Assembly: GCA_016186915.1 (NCBI GenBank)
Contig: JACPKU010000006.1
Span: 313,619-350,085 of the forward strand
Length of the DNA: 36,467 nt
Direction: 5' to 3'
From: Candidatus Doudnabacteria bacterium
GTDB lineage: Bacteria > Patescibacteriota > Doudnabacteria > UBA920 > O2-02-FULL-48-8
Below, piece after piece: positions 27,574 through 36,295 of this stretch (the stretch's first letter is position 1; every line of letters begins with the position of its first letter). A program made the position numbers and the translations under genes. The notes beneath the pieces were generated by a model, which saw only the letters and a program-made list of their open reading frames with translations, was not told the DNA's origin and ran no database searches.

Positions 27574-29013
27574 TTATTCAATCTTCGGAAACAGCGGCTG
27601 CGCTGGTTTCATAATTTTCTCCTGCTCCAAAGCCGTCTTAATCTTATTCGCAGTTTCTGGCATCACAGGGGAAAGTTTAAGCGCTATATCATACAGCAAC
27701 GCGCCAAGGCTTAATAACAGTTCTTTAACTTTCTTAGGCTCGGTCTTAACAAGCTCCCAAGGTTTAGATTTATCAATCAACTGGTTCGCCCAAGCAATCG
27801 CCTCCCAAATTTTCACCAGACCTTCGCTAAAATTAAGACTATGGAACGCTTCAGAGACTTCTGATAAATCTTTCGGGGATACCCGCGCATCTCCTAAATC
27901 GCCGTCCAAATATTTCTCCATCATGTTGGTTACGCGTGAAAATAAATTTCCCAAACCATTGGCCAGATCCGCGTTGTATCGCTCTTTCAATTTCTCTTCG
28001 CTAACATCGCCATCTTGGCCGAACGGCACTTCCCGGAGCAAAAAATACCTGACTGCGTCAGATCCATATTGGTGGGCCAAAGCCACTGGATCCATCACGT
28101 TGCCCAATGACTTACTCATCTTCTGCCCATTGACAGTAAAAAACCCGTGGGCATAAACCGCCCGGGGGAGCTGCTCACCAATCGCCAGAAGCAAAGCAGG
28201 CCAGATTATACAATGAAATTTGATGATATCTTTACCGATAATATGAAAATCAGCCGGCCAATATTTATCAAATTTTTTCCGGTCGCTTTCATAACCAATG
28301 GCCGAGCAGTAATTGAACAACTCATCCAGCCACACATAAATGGTCTGCTCCTTATCCCACGGCAGAGGCATAGCAAATTTGGCAGTGCGTCTTGAAACGG
28401 CGATGTCCTCCAAGCCTTGGTTGATAAAAGACAAAACTTCGTTCTTTCGGGCAAGAGGAAAAATCCGAAATTCATCAGTCTCGATTTTTTCTTTGAGAAT
28501 AGACGCAAATTCCGAAAGCTTGAAAAACCAATTTCTCTCTTTTATCCACTCGGGCTTGCGGTTGTGCAGAGGGCACACTCCATTTACTAACTCGCTCTCC
28601 TTTTTAAAAGATTCGCATCCCACACAATACCAGCCTTCGTAATCACCCTCATAAAGTTTGCCAGAATCTTTCAGTTTAGTGAAAAATAAATTCACTGCCC
28701 TGATATGACGCTCTTCAGTGGTCCTTATGAAGTCATCTGGAGCGATGGTTAGTTCGTCCCATGCCAAAGAAAATTTAGCGGCGTATTCATCTACAAATTC
28801 TTGGATGTTCAGCCCGGCCTTTTCCGCACTTTCGGCAACCTTGCTACCGTGTTCAGCCGTGCCAGTCAAAAAATAAACATCTTCTCCCAACTGTCTATGC
28901 AAACGCGCCAATACATCAGCCGCAAGCGTGGTATAACCAGTACCAATATGCGGCTTGTCATTGACGTAGTAGATTGGCGTGGTTATATAAAATTTATTTC
29001 TTTCCAAATTCAT
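27574..29013 (-). CDS. metG: Methionyl-tRNA synthetase
   Basis: 479 residues: FYITTPIYYVNDKPHIGTGY (HIGT variant of HIGH), WYCVGCESF ... NGVCPLHNRKP as the zinc/knuckle region with Cys partly replaced, NWFFKLSEF, FHIIGKDIIKFHCIIWPA and GQKMSKSLGN. It ends after the anticodon-binding helices and lacks the C-terminal EMAP/tRNA-binding domain present in longer forms. Confidence 0.96.
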   Translation of the reverse strand: MNLERNKFYITTPIYYVNDKPHIGTGYTTLAADVLARLHRQLGEDVYFLTGTAEHGSKVAESAEKAGLNIQEFVDEYAAKFSLAWDELTIAPDDFIRTTEERHIRAVNLFFTKLKDSGKLYEGDYEGWYCVGCESFKKESELVNGVCPLHNRKPEWIKERNWFFKLSEFASILKEKIETDEFRIFPLARKNEVLSFINQGLEDIAVSRRTAKFAMPLPWDKEQTIYVWLDELFNYCSAIGYESDRKKFDKYWPADFHIIGKDIIKFHCIIWPALLLAIGEQLPRAVYAHGFFTVNGQKMSKSLGNVMDPVALAHQYGSDAVRYFLLREVPFGQDGDVSEEKLKERYNADLANGLGNLFSRVTNMMEKYLDGDLGDARVSPKDLSEVSEAFHSLNFSEGLVKIWEAIAWANQLIDKSKPWELVKTEPKKVKELLLSLGALLYDIALKLSPVMPETANKIKTALEQEKIMKPAQPLFPKIE

Positions 29014-29079
29014 AATAGACGGCGATCCGAATGACCCGAACTCGCATCCGAATTATCCGAATCTTGGATTTTATTCGTG

Positions 29080-29114
29080 GCATTCGGATGTATTCGTAGA
29101 TTAGGATCGCGATT
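29080..29114. repeat. gcattcggatg...attcgtagatt repeat, copy 2
   Basis: GCATTCGGATGTATTCGTAG then ATTAGGATCGC, closely matching 15290-15322; sits in the 155-nt gap between metG and the AI-2E-type gene. Confidence 0.6.
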
Positions 29115-29168
29115 ACTAAAAACGCCTTTATAGGCGCAGTAATTATACCACAAAATTCTATTTTTCGC

Positions 29169-30212
29169 TTATTGTCCCTGCTGATTCTTTTCCTCTCCTG
29201 TTTCGTTCCCTTCCATAATATCGGTGACAAAAACCGAGGCCCCTGCCAGGATAGGAACCGCAAGTACTGCACCCAAAATCCCTCCGAGACTGCCGCCTAT
29301 CAGAATTCCCAAAATTACAAGCACTGGATTTAGGCCCACGCTCTTGCTCATCACCACTGGCACGATTATATGATTCTCAAGTTGTTGTATCAAAACATAT
29401 AATACCAGAACCGCCAGCGCCAAAGGCGGGTTCTGCAGGAAGGCAAAAAACACGGCCGGGATCAACGAAACGAAAGGCCCGATATAGGGGATGATTTCCA
29501 AAACCCCAGCAATCAGCGCCAGAACCAAAGCAAACTTCACTTTCAGAAGAGTTAATCCCAAAAAAGTCAGGCCAAAAATAATTAAAGACAAGATTGCTTG
29601 TCCCAAAACCCACCAACCGATTTTTTTCTGGATCTTGTTGGTCAGGCGAATTGCATACGCCTGATGCTTGTAAGGCGTTAAGTTCTTAATAAAATTTTTC
29701 ATCCCGTTCTCTTCCACCGTCAGATAGAAAGAAATTACCAGCACCGTAATCACCGAAAGAAAGCCTGTCACCACTCCACGCGTAGTTTCAAATAAGGCTC
29801 CAGAAATAGTTCCGGCGAACCCTTTGATGTTTTCTTCTATCTGCTGACCCACCCCAAAATTATCCAAAGCTGCCCGGAAGCTGCCCAGACGATGGCTGAT
29901 GGATCCATAATAATCGCTCTGCGCAATCTGGCTAAACTGCTGGGTGATCGGCGGAATCAACAAGGACACAATCAGCGTTAAGAGTCCAAACACTAAAACA
30001 TAAACCACCAACACACTTAACCCTCGGGGTATATGTTTTTTCCTCAGATAATCAGCCAAGGGATCAATCGCGGATGAAATAATAATGGAGATTAACAAAA
30101 TCAGGACAATCTCCTTGATCGCAAACAAAAACCAGACCAAAAGCAAGATAAACAGGACCTTTAGCACGGTTATGGTAGAAATATTGACGGTGTGGTGAGG
30201 GTTGTCGCTCAT
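29169..30212 (-). CDS. AI-2E-family (PerM-like) membrane transporter
   Basis: 347 residues with about eight transmembrane segments; KEIVLILLISIIISSAIDPL and the Pro-rich PRGLSVLVVYVLVF near the start, GVLEIIPYIGPFVSLIPAVF and IQQLENHIIVPVVMSKSVGL later, all typical of the PerM/TqsA family. Members have been linked to AI-2 export or Na+/H+ exchange; here only the family is certain. Confidence 0.9.
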   Translation of the reverse strand: MSDNPHHTVNISTITVLKVLFILLLVWFLFAIKEIVLILLISIIISSAIDPLADYLRKKHIPRGLSVLVVYVLVFGLLTLIVSLLIPPITQQFSQIAQSDYYGSISHRLGSFRAALDNFGVGQQIEENIKGFAGTISGALFETTRGVVTGFLSVITVLVISFYLTVEENGMKNFIKNLTPYKHQAYAIRLTNKIQKKIGWWVLGQAILSLIIFGLTFLGLTLLKVKFALVLALIAGVLEIIPYIGPFVSLIPAVFFAFLQNPPLALAVLVLYVLIQQLENHIIVPVVMSKSVGLNPVLVILGILIGGSLGGILGAVLAVPILAGASVFVTDIMEGNETGEEKNQQGQ

Positions 30213-30227
30213 AGGTTAATTATACCA

Positions 30228-31070
30228 CTAACCTCTTAGTTTCTTAAGCAGGTTGATATTTTGGGGATCGTCTTTAGGGTGGTCTTTGGGGGTTTCCAAG
30301 ACCCAATCAAGCTTGGACAACGCTTTGTGATTAACCATAGCCTTAAAACCACTGATCCCAATTTTGCCCTTGCCTATGTGTTCGTGCCGGTCCAGATGTC
30401 CACCCGGCTCACCTTTGGAATCGTTGGCATGAACCATTACCAATTTTTTCAGCCCGATAGTTTTGTCAAATTGCTTCAACACCTGGTTTGCTGATTTTTT
30501 TTCTCTAACATCGTAACCCGTGGCAAAGGCGTGACAGGTGTCAAAACAAACTCCAACATCATACTTCGATACTTGCTTACTATACAGTATGGAAGCGAGT
30601 TCGTTAAAAGTATCACCAACCAATTTACCAGCGCCAGCCGAGTTTTCCAACAACAATTGAGTCTTGCCTCTGTACCCGTCCATAATTTTGGCAAGGGCTG
30701 AAACCACTCGCTTAATTCCTTCTTTTTCACTCAACTCCCCGAAACTTCCTAAGTGAGTCATCACGGCCCTACATCCCAGTTTACTTCCGCGCTCCAGCTC
30801 TTCGCGAATTACTGATACTGAACCAAAATAAATGTTGTTTTTTGTAGAAGCTAAATTGATAAAGTAAGGCGTGTGAATGTAAAAAGTATCTTGTCTGTGC
30901 TTTTTCATTTCGGCTTGAAACTTTTTCACCAGCTCGGGCGTGATTGGCTTTACCGGGCCGCCGTGCGGCGAACGGGAAAAAATCTGGAACACTTCAGCGC
31001 CCACCTTAGCAGCATTACCAGGCGCGTTTTCTATCCCTCCGGCAATGGATACGTGCGTGCCTACTCTCAT
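30228..31070 (-). CDS. nfo: Endonuclease IV (AP endonuclease)
   Basis: Class II AP endonuclease with three zinc sites, acting in base-excision repair. 280 residues: VGTHVSIAGGI, FQIFSRSPHG, IHTPYFINLAS, LLLENSAGAGK, GVCFDTCHAFATGYD, MVHANDSKGEPGGHLDRHEH and WVLETPKD, covering the metal ligands. Overlaps the M16 gene upstream by 4 nt (ATGA). Confidence 0.96.
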   Translation of the reverse strand: MRVGTHVSIAGGIENAPGNAAKVGAEVFQIFSRSPHGGPVKPITPELVKKFQAEMKKHRQDTFYIHTPYFINLASTKNNIYFGSVSVIREELERGSKLGCRAVMTHLGSFGELSEKEGIKRVVSALAKIMDGYRGKTQLLLENSAGAGKLVGDTFNELASILYSKQVSKYDVGVCFDTCHAFATGYDVREKKSANQVLKQFDKTIGLKKLVMVHANDSKGEPGGHLDRHEHIGKGKIGISGFKAMVNHKALSKLDWVLETPKDHPKDDPQNINLLKKLRG

Positions 31071-32347
31071 ATTTTCATTTTTCTTTCAAATACTGTCTTG
31101 TCCGAAAATGGCCCGATTATGGCAACATTCATTCGATCATTCCGGATCAATTCGCGAGACACCTTTAATACATCAGTCAAACTTACCTTATCCAATTCGG
31201 CAAACATGGCTTCTAAACTTTTGATCTTGCCCACAAACGCCTCCTGGCCCAGATGCCAGTCCAGTTTTTCATGGCTGTTTTCCAGACTCAACGCCATGCG
31301 TCCTTTGATCTGCTCCTTGGCTTTTTTGAGTTCTGCCGCTGTAATCCCTTTTTCCCGCACCTTGCGTAATTCCTGCAAAATCATTTCCAAAGCTTTCGGG
31401 GCACTGGCGATTTTCAACCCGCTTCTCACCAAAAAAGTCCCAGTGTCCAGATAATTTTCAATTGAGGTAGAAACGTAGTAAGCCAAACCTTTGCGCTCCC
31501 GGATCTGGATAAACAAACGGGCGCTTAAACCCCCGCCCAAAATTGCCGACAAGATTCTCAGCGCGCTGTTGCTTTTATGCTTGTACGAATAACCCTTAAA
31601 TCCCACGATCATGTGCGCCTGTTCAGTCGGCTTCGTTTGTAACGCCAACCGCGGTTTGGTCTGGTTCTCACTAATCGGTTGATACTTCTCCACGCGCTTG
31701 TCTTTCTCCTTTCCCCAAGTTTTAGCGATAAACTTCTCCACCTCTTTCTGATCGAAATTGCCGGCCAGCGCAATTATCATATTGCTAGGCTGATACCACT
31801 TGCTGCGATAATCAATCACGTCTTGTCTTTTTAAGGTTCTGATCACGTCTGCGGTTCCAGCAATGTCGCGACCCAGAGCAGTCTGCGGCCAAAGCGTTTG
31901 TTCAAACAGCGACTCCACGTGGATCTGCGGCGTATCTTTATACATGTTGATCTCCTCAATGATCACGCCCTTTTCCCGCTCCAGCTCTTTTTCATCAAAC
32001 AACGGATTTTTTATAAGCTCGGTCAGCACGTCGAAAATTACCGGGAGGTGCTGTTTGGCTGCCTGGATGTAATATTGAGTATGCTCTTTGCCGGTATTGG
32101 CGTTGAACTCGCCGCCTATCGAATCCACGGTTTCAGAGAGTTTTTTGGTCGTGGGATATTTTTTTGTGCCTTTAAAATGCACATGCTCCAAATAATGAGA
32201 AATGCCGTTTACTCTCGGTTCTTCGTATCTGCTTCCCGCCTTTACGAAAATCGACATCGTCACCGATGCCGAAGTATCAATCGGAACAGTAAGCAGCGTC
32301 AGCTTATTTTTGTAAATTTTTTTATTATATCTGGCTCTGTCGGACAT
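31067..32347 (-). CDS. M16-family zinc peptidase (insulinase-like)
   Basis: 426 residues. Inverted zinc motif HYLEH at 51-55, with the downstream Glu in EKGVIIEEINMYKDTP; the second half has the non-catalytic repeat (GGGLSARLFIQIRERKGLAY). Resembles the bacterial PqqL/mitochondrial-processing-peptidase-like proteins. Translationally coupled to nfo downstream. Confidence 0.93.
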   Translation of the reverse strand: MSDRARYNKKIYKNKLTLLTVPIDTSASVTMSIFVKAGSRYEEPRVNGISHYLEHVHFKGTKKYPTTKKLSETVDSIGGEFNANTGKEHTQYYIQAAKQHLPVIFDVLTELIKNPLFDEKELEREKGVIIEEINMYKDTPQIHVESLFEQTLWPQTALGRDIAGTADVIRTLKRQDVIDYRSKWYQPSNMIIALAGNFDQKEVEKFIAKTWGKEKDKRVEKYQPISENQTKPRLALQTKPTEQAHMIVGFKGYSYKHKSNSALRILSAILGGGLSARLFIQIRERKGLAYYVSTSIENYLDTGTFLVRSGLKIASAPKALEMILQELRKVREKGITAAELKKAKEQIKGRMALSLENSHEKLDWHLGQEAFVGKIKSLEAMFAELDKVSLTDVLKVSRELIRNDRMNVAIIGPFSDKTVFERKMKI

Positions 32348-32464
32348 ATTGAGAAAGTCAAAATTCAGAAATCAGAATGCAAAATGAAAAAGTAAAATTT
32401 AAAGAGAATTCAATGCTTTTTGCATTTTTAATTACATTTTGATTTTTGATATTTAATTTTTACA
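32348..32464. repeat. AT-rich repeat spacer
   Basis: Low-complexity words (aaaattcagaaatcag, tgctttttgcattttt) with inverted character between glyS and the M16 gene; similar to 1122-1212 and 2917-2955. Nothing else is seen in it. Confidence 0.55.
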
Positions 32465-33892
32465 TTAACAATCAAGCTTATCCTCAAAATAATTTACAAG
32501 CTCATTAATCTTCACCCTGTCCTGCTTCATCGTGTCGCGGTCGCGGACAGTCACTGATTGGTCTTTGGCCGTATCAAAATCCACGGTGACGCAATAGGGC
32601 GTGCCGATTTCATCTTGTCTTCGATAGCGCTTGCCGATTGACTGGGTTTCGTCGTATTCAATGTTGAAATCTTTGCGAAGTTCAGAAGCAATGTTTTGCG
32701 CCACCGAAGTTAGTTCTTCTTTCTTCGACAGCGGCAACACCGCGATCTTGATCGGCGCCAGTTCTTTGGGTAGGCGTAAAACAACTTCCTGTTCTTTGAC
32801 CGATTCAGTGGTCGTGGTCCGGCCGCCCTTGATTTCTTCGTAGGCTGACAAAAGAACCGCAAGCACCGTTCGATCGACACCTAATGAAGGCTCGATAACG
32901 TGAGGTATATATTTCTCACCTGTCACCGGATCAGTATAACTTAAATCCTTGGCGGATAGCTTTTGGTGTTGAGTCAAGTCGTAGTCAGTGCGATAAGCCA
33001 AACCATAAAGTTCTTTTTGTCCGAAAGGGTATTCAAACTCTATATCTACAGTCCGTTTACTATAAAATGCCCGCTCGTCATCGGAAATTTCAGTATACTT
33101 CACACGTTTTTCATCAATACCCACAGCTTTTATCCATCGCTTCATCTCGTCAAGCCAGTGTTCAAAATATTTTTTCCAATCTTTGGCATTTATGAAGTAT
33201 TCAATCTCCATCTGTTCAAATTCGCGAGTGCGGAAAATAAAATTACCAGGGGTAATTTCGTTTCTAAAAGCTTTTCCAATTTGAGCGACACCAAAAGGAA
33301 TTTTCTTGCGTGTCGTTTCAAAAATTTGTGGAAAATCGATAAACATTGCTTGGGCGGTTTCCGGGCGCAAGTAGACGGTGTTTTCATCGTTCTCGACTGG
33401 ACCAAGAAAAGTTTTAAACATTAAATTGAATTGTTTTGGTTCAGTAAACTCTTTACCACCGCAAACACTGCAACCTTTTTCTATAAGTATTTTTTTTCGT
33501 TTTTCTAGTGTCGTCGAACGATGTTCTTCTATTGTTCCTTTAGTGACGCCCCTTATCCAGTGATCTTCTCCCAGCAAATCGGTTTCTCTATATCTAGTAT
33601 GACACTTTTTACATTCAATCATTGGGTCATTGAAATTATCCATATGCCCGGAAGCCAACCAAACTTTCGGATTCATAATAATCGCGCCATCAATTCCCAC
33701 CATATCATCCCGTTCTTGCACAAACATCTTCCACCACAACTTCTTAATGTTATTTTTTAGCTCCACGCCCAACGGCCCATAGTCGTAAGAATTAGCCAAG
33801 CCGCCATAAATTTCTGAGCCTGGAAAAATAAAGCCGCGCCTTTTGGCGAGGGAGACTATCTTTTCCATTAAGTCTAACTGTTGTTTGGCCAT
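32465..33892 (-). CDS. glyS: Glycyl-tRNA synthetase (alpha2 type)
   Basis: Class II synthetase, 475 residues, of the single-chain eukaryote/archaea/Gram-positive type: KRRGFIFPGSEIYGGLANSY, YDYGPLGVELKNNI, zinc knuckle CKKCHTRYRE...CSVCGG, YLRPETAQAMF, FRNEITPGNFIFRTREFEQM, GLAYRTDYDL, HVIEPSLGVDRT and a C-terminal anticodon-binding domain. A single gene with gaps on both sides. Confidence 0.97.
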   Translation of the reverse strand: MAKQQLDLMEKIVSLAKRRGFIFPGSEIYGGLANSYDYGPLGVELKNNIKKLWWKMFVQERDDMVGIDGAIIMNPKVWLASGHMDNFNDPMIECKKCHTRYRETDLLGEDHWIRGVTKGTIEEHRSTTLEKRKKILIEKGCSVCGGKEFTEPKQFNLMFKTFLGPVENDENTVYLRPETAQAMFIDFPQIFETTRKKIPFGVAQIGKAFRNEITPGNFIFRTREFEQMEIEYFINAKDWKKYFEHWLDEMKRWIKAVGIDEKRVKYTEISDDERAFYSKRTVDIEFEYPFGQKELYGLAYRTDYDLTQHQKLSAKDLSYTDPVTGEKYIPHVIEPSLGVDRTVLAVLLSAYEEIKGGRTTTTESVKEQEVVLRLPKELAPIKIAVLPLSKKEELTSVAQNIASELRKDFNIEYDETQSIGKRYRRQDEIGTPYCVTVDFDTAKDQSVTVRDRDTMKQDRVKINELVNYFEDKLDC

Positions 33893-33958
33893 AATTATGC
33901 TGATATTCTAGCACATTTTTAGTATTTGAGCACGTCTCCACGAGGCGATGCCCGAGCG

Positions 33959-34648
33959 TTATTTCCGGCCAAAAGTTTTCCTTATCTTCCCTGGCAAAGT
34001 TAAAGCAAACCAGAGAATGTACAGAAAAGTCAAAACCAGAAATGCGATGATCATAGTAGGTGCAATAACAAACACTCCCTCCCCGAAAATCGTAGTCAGA
34101 ATGATGTAGGGCAAAATTCCCAACAGGTTAAAAACCGTAAACTTCCAAAACTTCATGGGAGACGCGCCGGCAATGTAGTTAATGACATCAAAAGAGGTGA
34201 TAGGGTTAAGTTTAAGAAACAAAACAGCCAGGCTTCCGTTTTTCTCCACATATTGCTCCCACCGATCCAGGTGCCTTTTTTGAACAAACTTTTGCAGTAA
34301 AGGGTAACCCCATTTTCGTCCGATCCAAAAACTCACACTCGCTCCGATTAGGTTCCCGATCACAGAATAAAAAATCGCATTGCCCACTCCCAAAACCGCC
34401 CCCCCGATTGGATAAATTACGTAGCCCGGAATAAACGCGATCAAAACTTCTAAAATGATGGTGGCAGTGTAAACTAAGTTACCCATTGGTCCAACCTCGG
34501 AAAGATAAACCGCAAACTCGTCTGTGTTGTTTAGGAGAAGATCAAAAATCGCGGTGCCCTGATACAATGACCAGCCACCCCACAATAAAAAGCCAACCAG
34601 AATTATGGCCAAAACTATATCTAAAATTTTTGTCTGACGTTCGGTCAT
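33959..34648 (-). CDS. DedA/TVP38-type (VTT domain) membrane protein
   Basis: 229 residues from MTERQTKILD (34648); a longer start six codons earlier is possible. Typical VTT-domain features: EVLIAFIPGYVIYPIGGAVL, GNLIGASVSFWIGRKWGYPL, and FLKLNPITSFDVINYIAGAS. About six membrane segments. The family includes lipid scramblase-like proteins and undecaprenyl-phosphate transporters. Confidence 0.9.
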   Translation of the reverse strand: MTERQTKILDIVLAIILVGFLLWGGWSLYQGTAIFDLLLNNTDEFAVYLSEVGPMGNLVYTATIILEVLIAFIPGYVIYPIGGAVLGVGNAIFYSVIGNLIGASVSFWIGRKWGYPLLQKFVQKRHLDRWEQYVEKNGSLAVLFLKLNPITSFDVINYIAGASPMKFWKFTVFNLLGILPYIILTTIFGEGVFVIAPTMIIAFLVLTFLYILWFALTLPGKIRKTFGRK

Positions 34649-34681
34649 ATAGATTAATTGTATCACGATTTGGGGAATTTA

Positions 34682-34745
34682 TCCCGTTAGAAATCCGAAG
34701 TCACAACTTCGGCGGATGTCCAAGGGCATCCTATTTCTAACGGGA
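34682..34745. repeat. MNPVRN-type inverted repeat, copy 3 (degenerate)
   Basis: TCCCGTTAGAAAT and ATTTCTAACGGGA enclose 38 nt that contain two more hairpins (CCGAAG/CTTCGG; GGATG/CATCC). No promoter or ATG precedes the 5' arm on the minus strand (TTTATCCCG), so the minigene is lost. Confidence 0.7.
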
Positions 34746-34746
34746 T

Positions 34747-34773
34747 AAAAAAATGCTGATCCATCGGATCAGC
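34747..34773 (-). terminator. Terminator of the 47-aa gene
   Basis: Minus strand GCTGATCC / GGATCAGC (loop GAT) followed by ATTTTTTTA; it includes the stop codon. Confidence 0.9.
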
Positions 34774-34912
34774 GCAAACGCCGGGCCGGCCTTGCCTGTC
34801 TTCTGCTCCTGATTGCCTTGCGCAGGGTCGCCTTGTTCATACTACGGACGATCTTCCGGCAGTCAGGACAGCTAAATCGCAAACGGCCGCCGTGAGAATG
34901 TGGTTGCTTCAT
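34769..34912 (-). CDS. Small basic CxxC protein (47 aa)
   Basis: ATG at 34912 behind AGGAGGG; MKQPHSHGGRLRFSCPDCRK then an Arg-rich helix (ATLRKAIRSRRQARPARRLR). Half a zinc ribbon plus a basic tail suggests nucleic-acid binding. Same design (strong SD, own terminator, GC-rich) as units A-E. Confidence 0.7.
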   Translation of the reverse strand: MKQPHSHGGRLRFSCPDCRKIVRSMNKATLRKAIRSRRQARPARRLR

Positions 34913-34962
34913 CTACCCTCCTGCTTGCACTATTAATAACACATCCGGAGGCTGTTTGCAAC

Positions 34963-36102
34963 CTATTTTTTAGCCTTGTACTTTTGAGCCAATTGGAAAA
35001 AACTGCCATTCTCGATTGTCTCACGGATTCGCTTCATTAAATCCAAATAGAAACGCAGATTATGCATCGTGGCCAGTCTGATGCCCAATGGCTCTTCAGA
35101 CGCGAACAAATGACGAAGATACGCCTTGGTGTAATTCCTGCACCCGTAGCATGGGCAGGCGTTGTCTAGTGTTTCAAAATCTTCCTTGAATTGTTCTTGA
35201 AAAATATTTACTGTCCGATAGCCCTCCCCGTCTTGCGGTTTGAGATTAACGTATAACTTGCCATGCCTGGCTTCCCGGGTCGGAATGACGCAGTCAAAAC
35301 TGTCTATGCCGCGCGCCACTGATTGCACGATTTGTTCAGGTGTCCCCACTCCGAGCAGATGCTTGGGTTTGTCTTCTTCCAAAAAGGGTTGAGTATTTTC
35401 TATGGCTTTAAACATTTCTTCTGACGGCTCCCCCACCGCCACCCCGCCAATGCAGTATCCGGCAAACCCGAGCTCTCTAATCTGCTCCGCGCTCTGTCTG
35501 CGCAAATCTTTATAAGTTGAGCCTTGGGTAATGCCCCAAAGCTGCTGAGTGTCAAAGGGCATCTTTGACATTAACTTTTTATGCTCCGCCAAGGCGCGAT
35601 TGGCCCACTCCGTGGTTCGCGCCACCGACTGTCTGGCTTGTTCTTCAATAGCTGGATAGCCGGGAAACTGATCCAACACCAACGCAATATCTGAGCCGAG
35701 ATTAGCTTGAATTTGGACAGATAGCTCTGGAGTGAGCACATGAATCGAACCATCAAGGTCAGAATGAAATTGCACGCCCTTATCCGTGGTCTTCACCATT
35801 TTGCCAAGCGAAAAAACTTGAAAACCGCCGGAGTCAGTAAAAATCACGCCCTTCCAATTCATAAATATATGAAGACCGCCGGCTTTAGCAATCAGCGCAT
35901 CTCCCGGCCTCTGCCAAAGATGGTAGGTGTTAGCCAAAATCATCTCCGCTCCCCAGAACTTCAGCTCCTCCGTGGTGACGGCCTTCACCGCCCCTTTGGT
36001 GCCAATCGGCAAAAACACGGGCGTGTGCACCTCTCCGTGCGCTGTTTGTAAAACTCCAGTGCGGGCTTTGGTCTTTTCGTCTCTCTTAATTATTCTAAAC
36101 AT
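34963..36102 (-). CDS. tgt: tRNA-guanine transglycosylase (Tgt)
   Basis: Exchanges G34 for preQ1 in GUN-decoding tRNAs. 379 residues: DSGGFQVFSLG (Asp90), GITQGSTYKDLR, GYCIGGVAVGE, HLLGVGTPEQI, SFDCVIPTREARHG (nucleophile Asp270) and zinc site CPCYGC (316-321) with His331. The FDEC-type stretch reads LDQFPGYP here. No other queuosine gene is in the window, so preQ1 would have to be salvaged. Confidence 0.96.
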   Translation of the reverse strand: MFRIIKRDEKTKARTGVLQTAHGEVHTPVFLPIGTKGAVKAVTTEELKFWGAEMILANTYHLWQRPGDALIAKAGGLHIFMNWKGVIFTDSGGFQVFSLGKMVKTTDKGVQFHSDLDGSIHVLTPELSVQIQANLGSDIALVLDQFPGYPAIEEQARQSVARTTEWANRALAEHKKLMSKMPFDTQQLWGITQGSTYKDLRRQSAEQIRELGFAGYCIGGVAVGEPSEEMFKAIENTQPFLEEDKPKHLLGVGTPEQIVQSVARGIDSFDCVIPTREARHGKLYVNLKPQDGEGYRTVNIFQEQFKEDFETLDNACPCYGCRNYTKAYLRHLFASEEPLGIRLATMHNLRFYLDLMKRIRETIENGSFFQLAQKYKAKK

Positions 36103-36224
36103 AAATATATCTTACTATAAATTCTACCATTCGCGCGAATTAGCGTGGGGTTGAAAGATGGGGCGTAGGATTGTCCATCAATCTTTAAAAAATCAAGTCA
36201 AGCCAGGTAGTGAAAATTTGATAC

Positions 36225-36248
36225 TTGTTCGCAAAGCGAACAATTTTT
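36225..36248. terminator. Hairpin TTGTTCGC-AAA-GCGAACAA with T5
   Basis: 8-bp stem and T-run on the plus strand, just before the promoter of the next gene. No plus-strand gene ends here; it may insulate the following unit. Confidence 0.5.
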
Positions 36249-36275
36249 GACATTTATCCAAATTTCTCATAGGCT
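36247..36275 (+). promoter_or_regulatory. Promoter of the last gene
   Basis: TTGACA (36247-36252), 17-nt spacer, TAGGCT (36270-36275). Confidence 0.55.
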
Positions 36276-36295
36276 GACAAAAAGGAGGAACCCTC

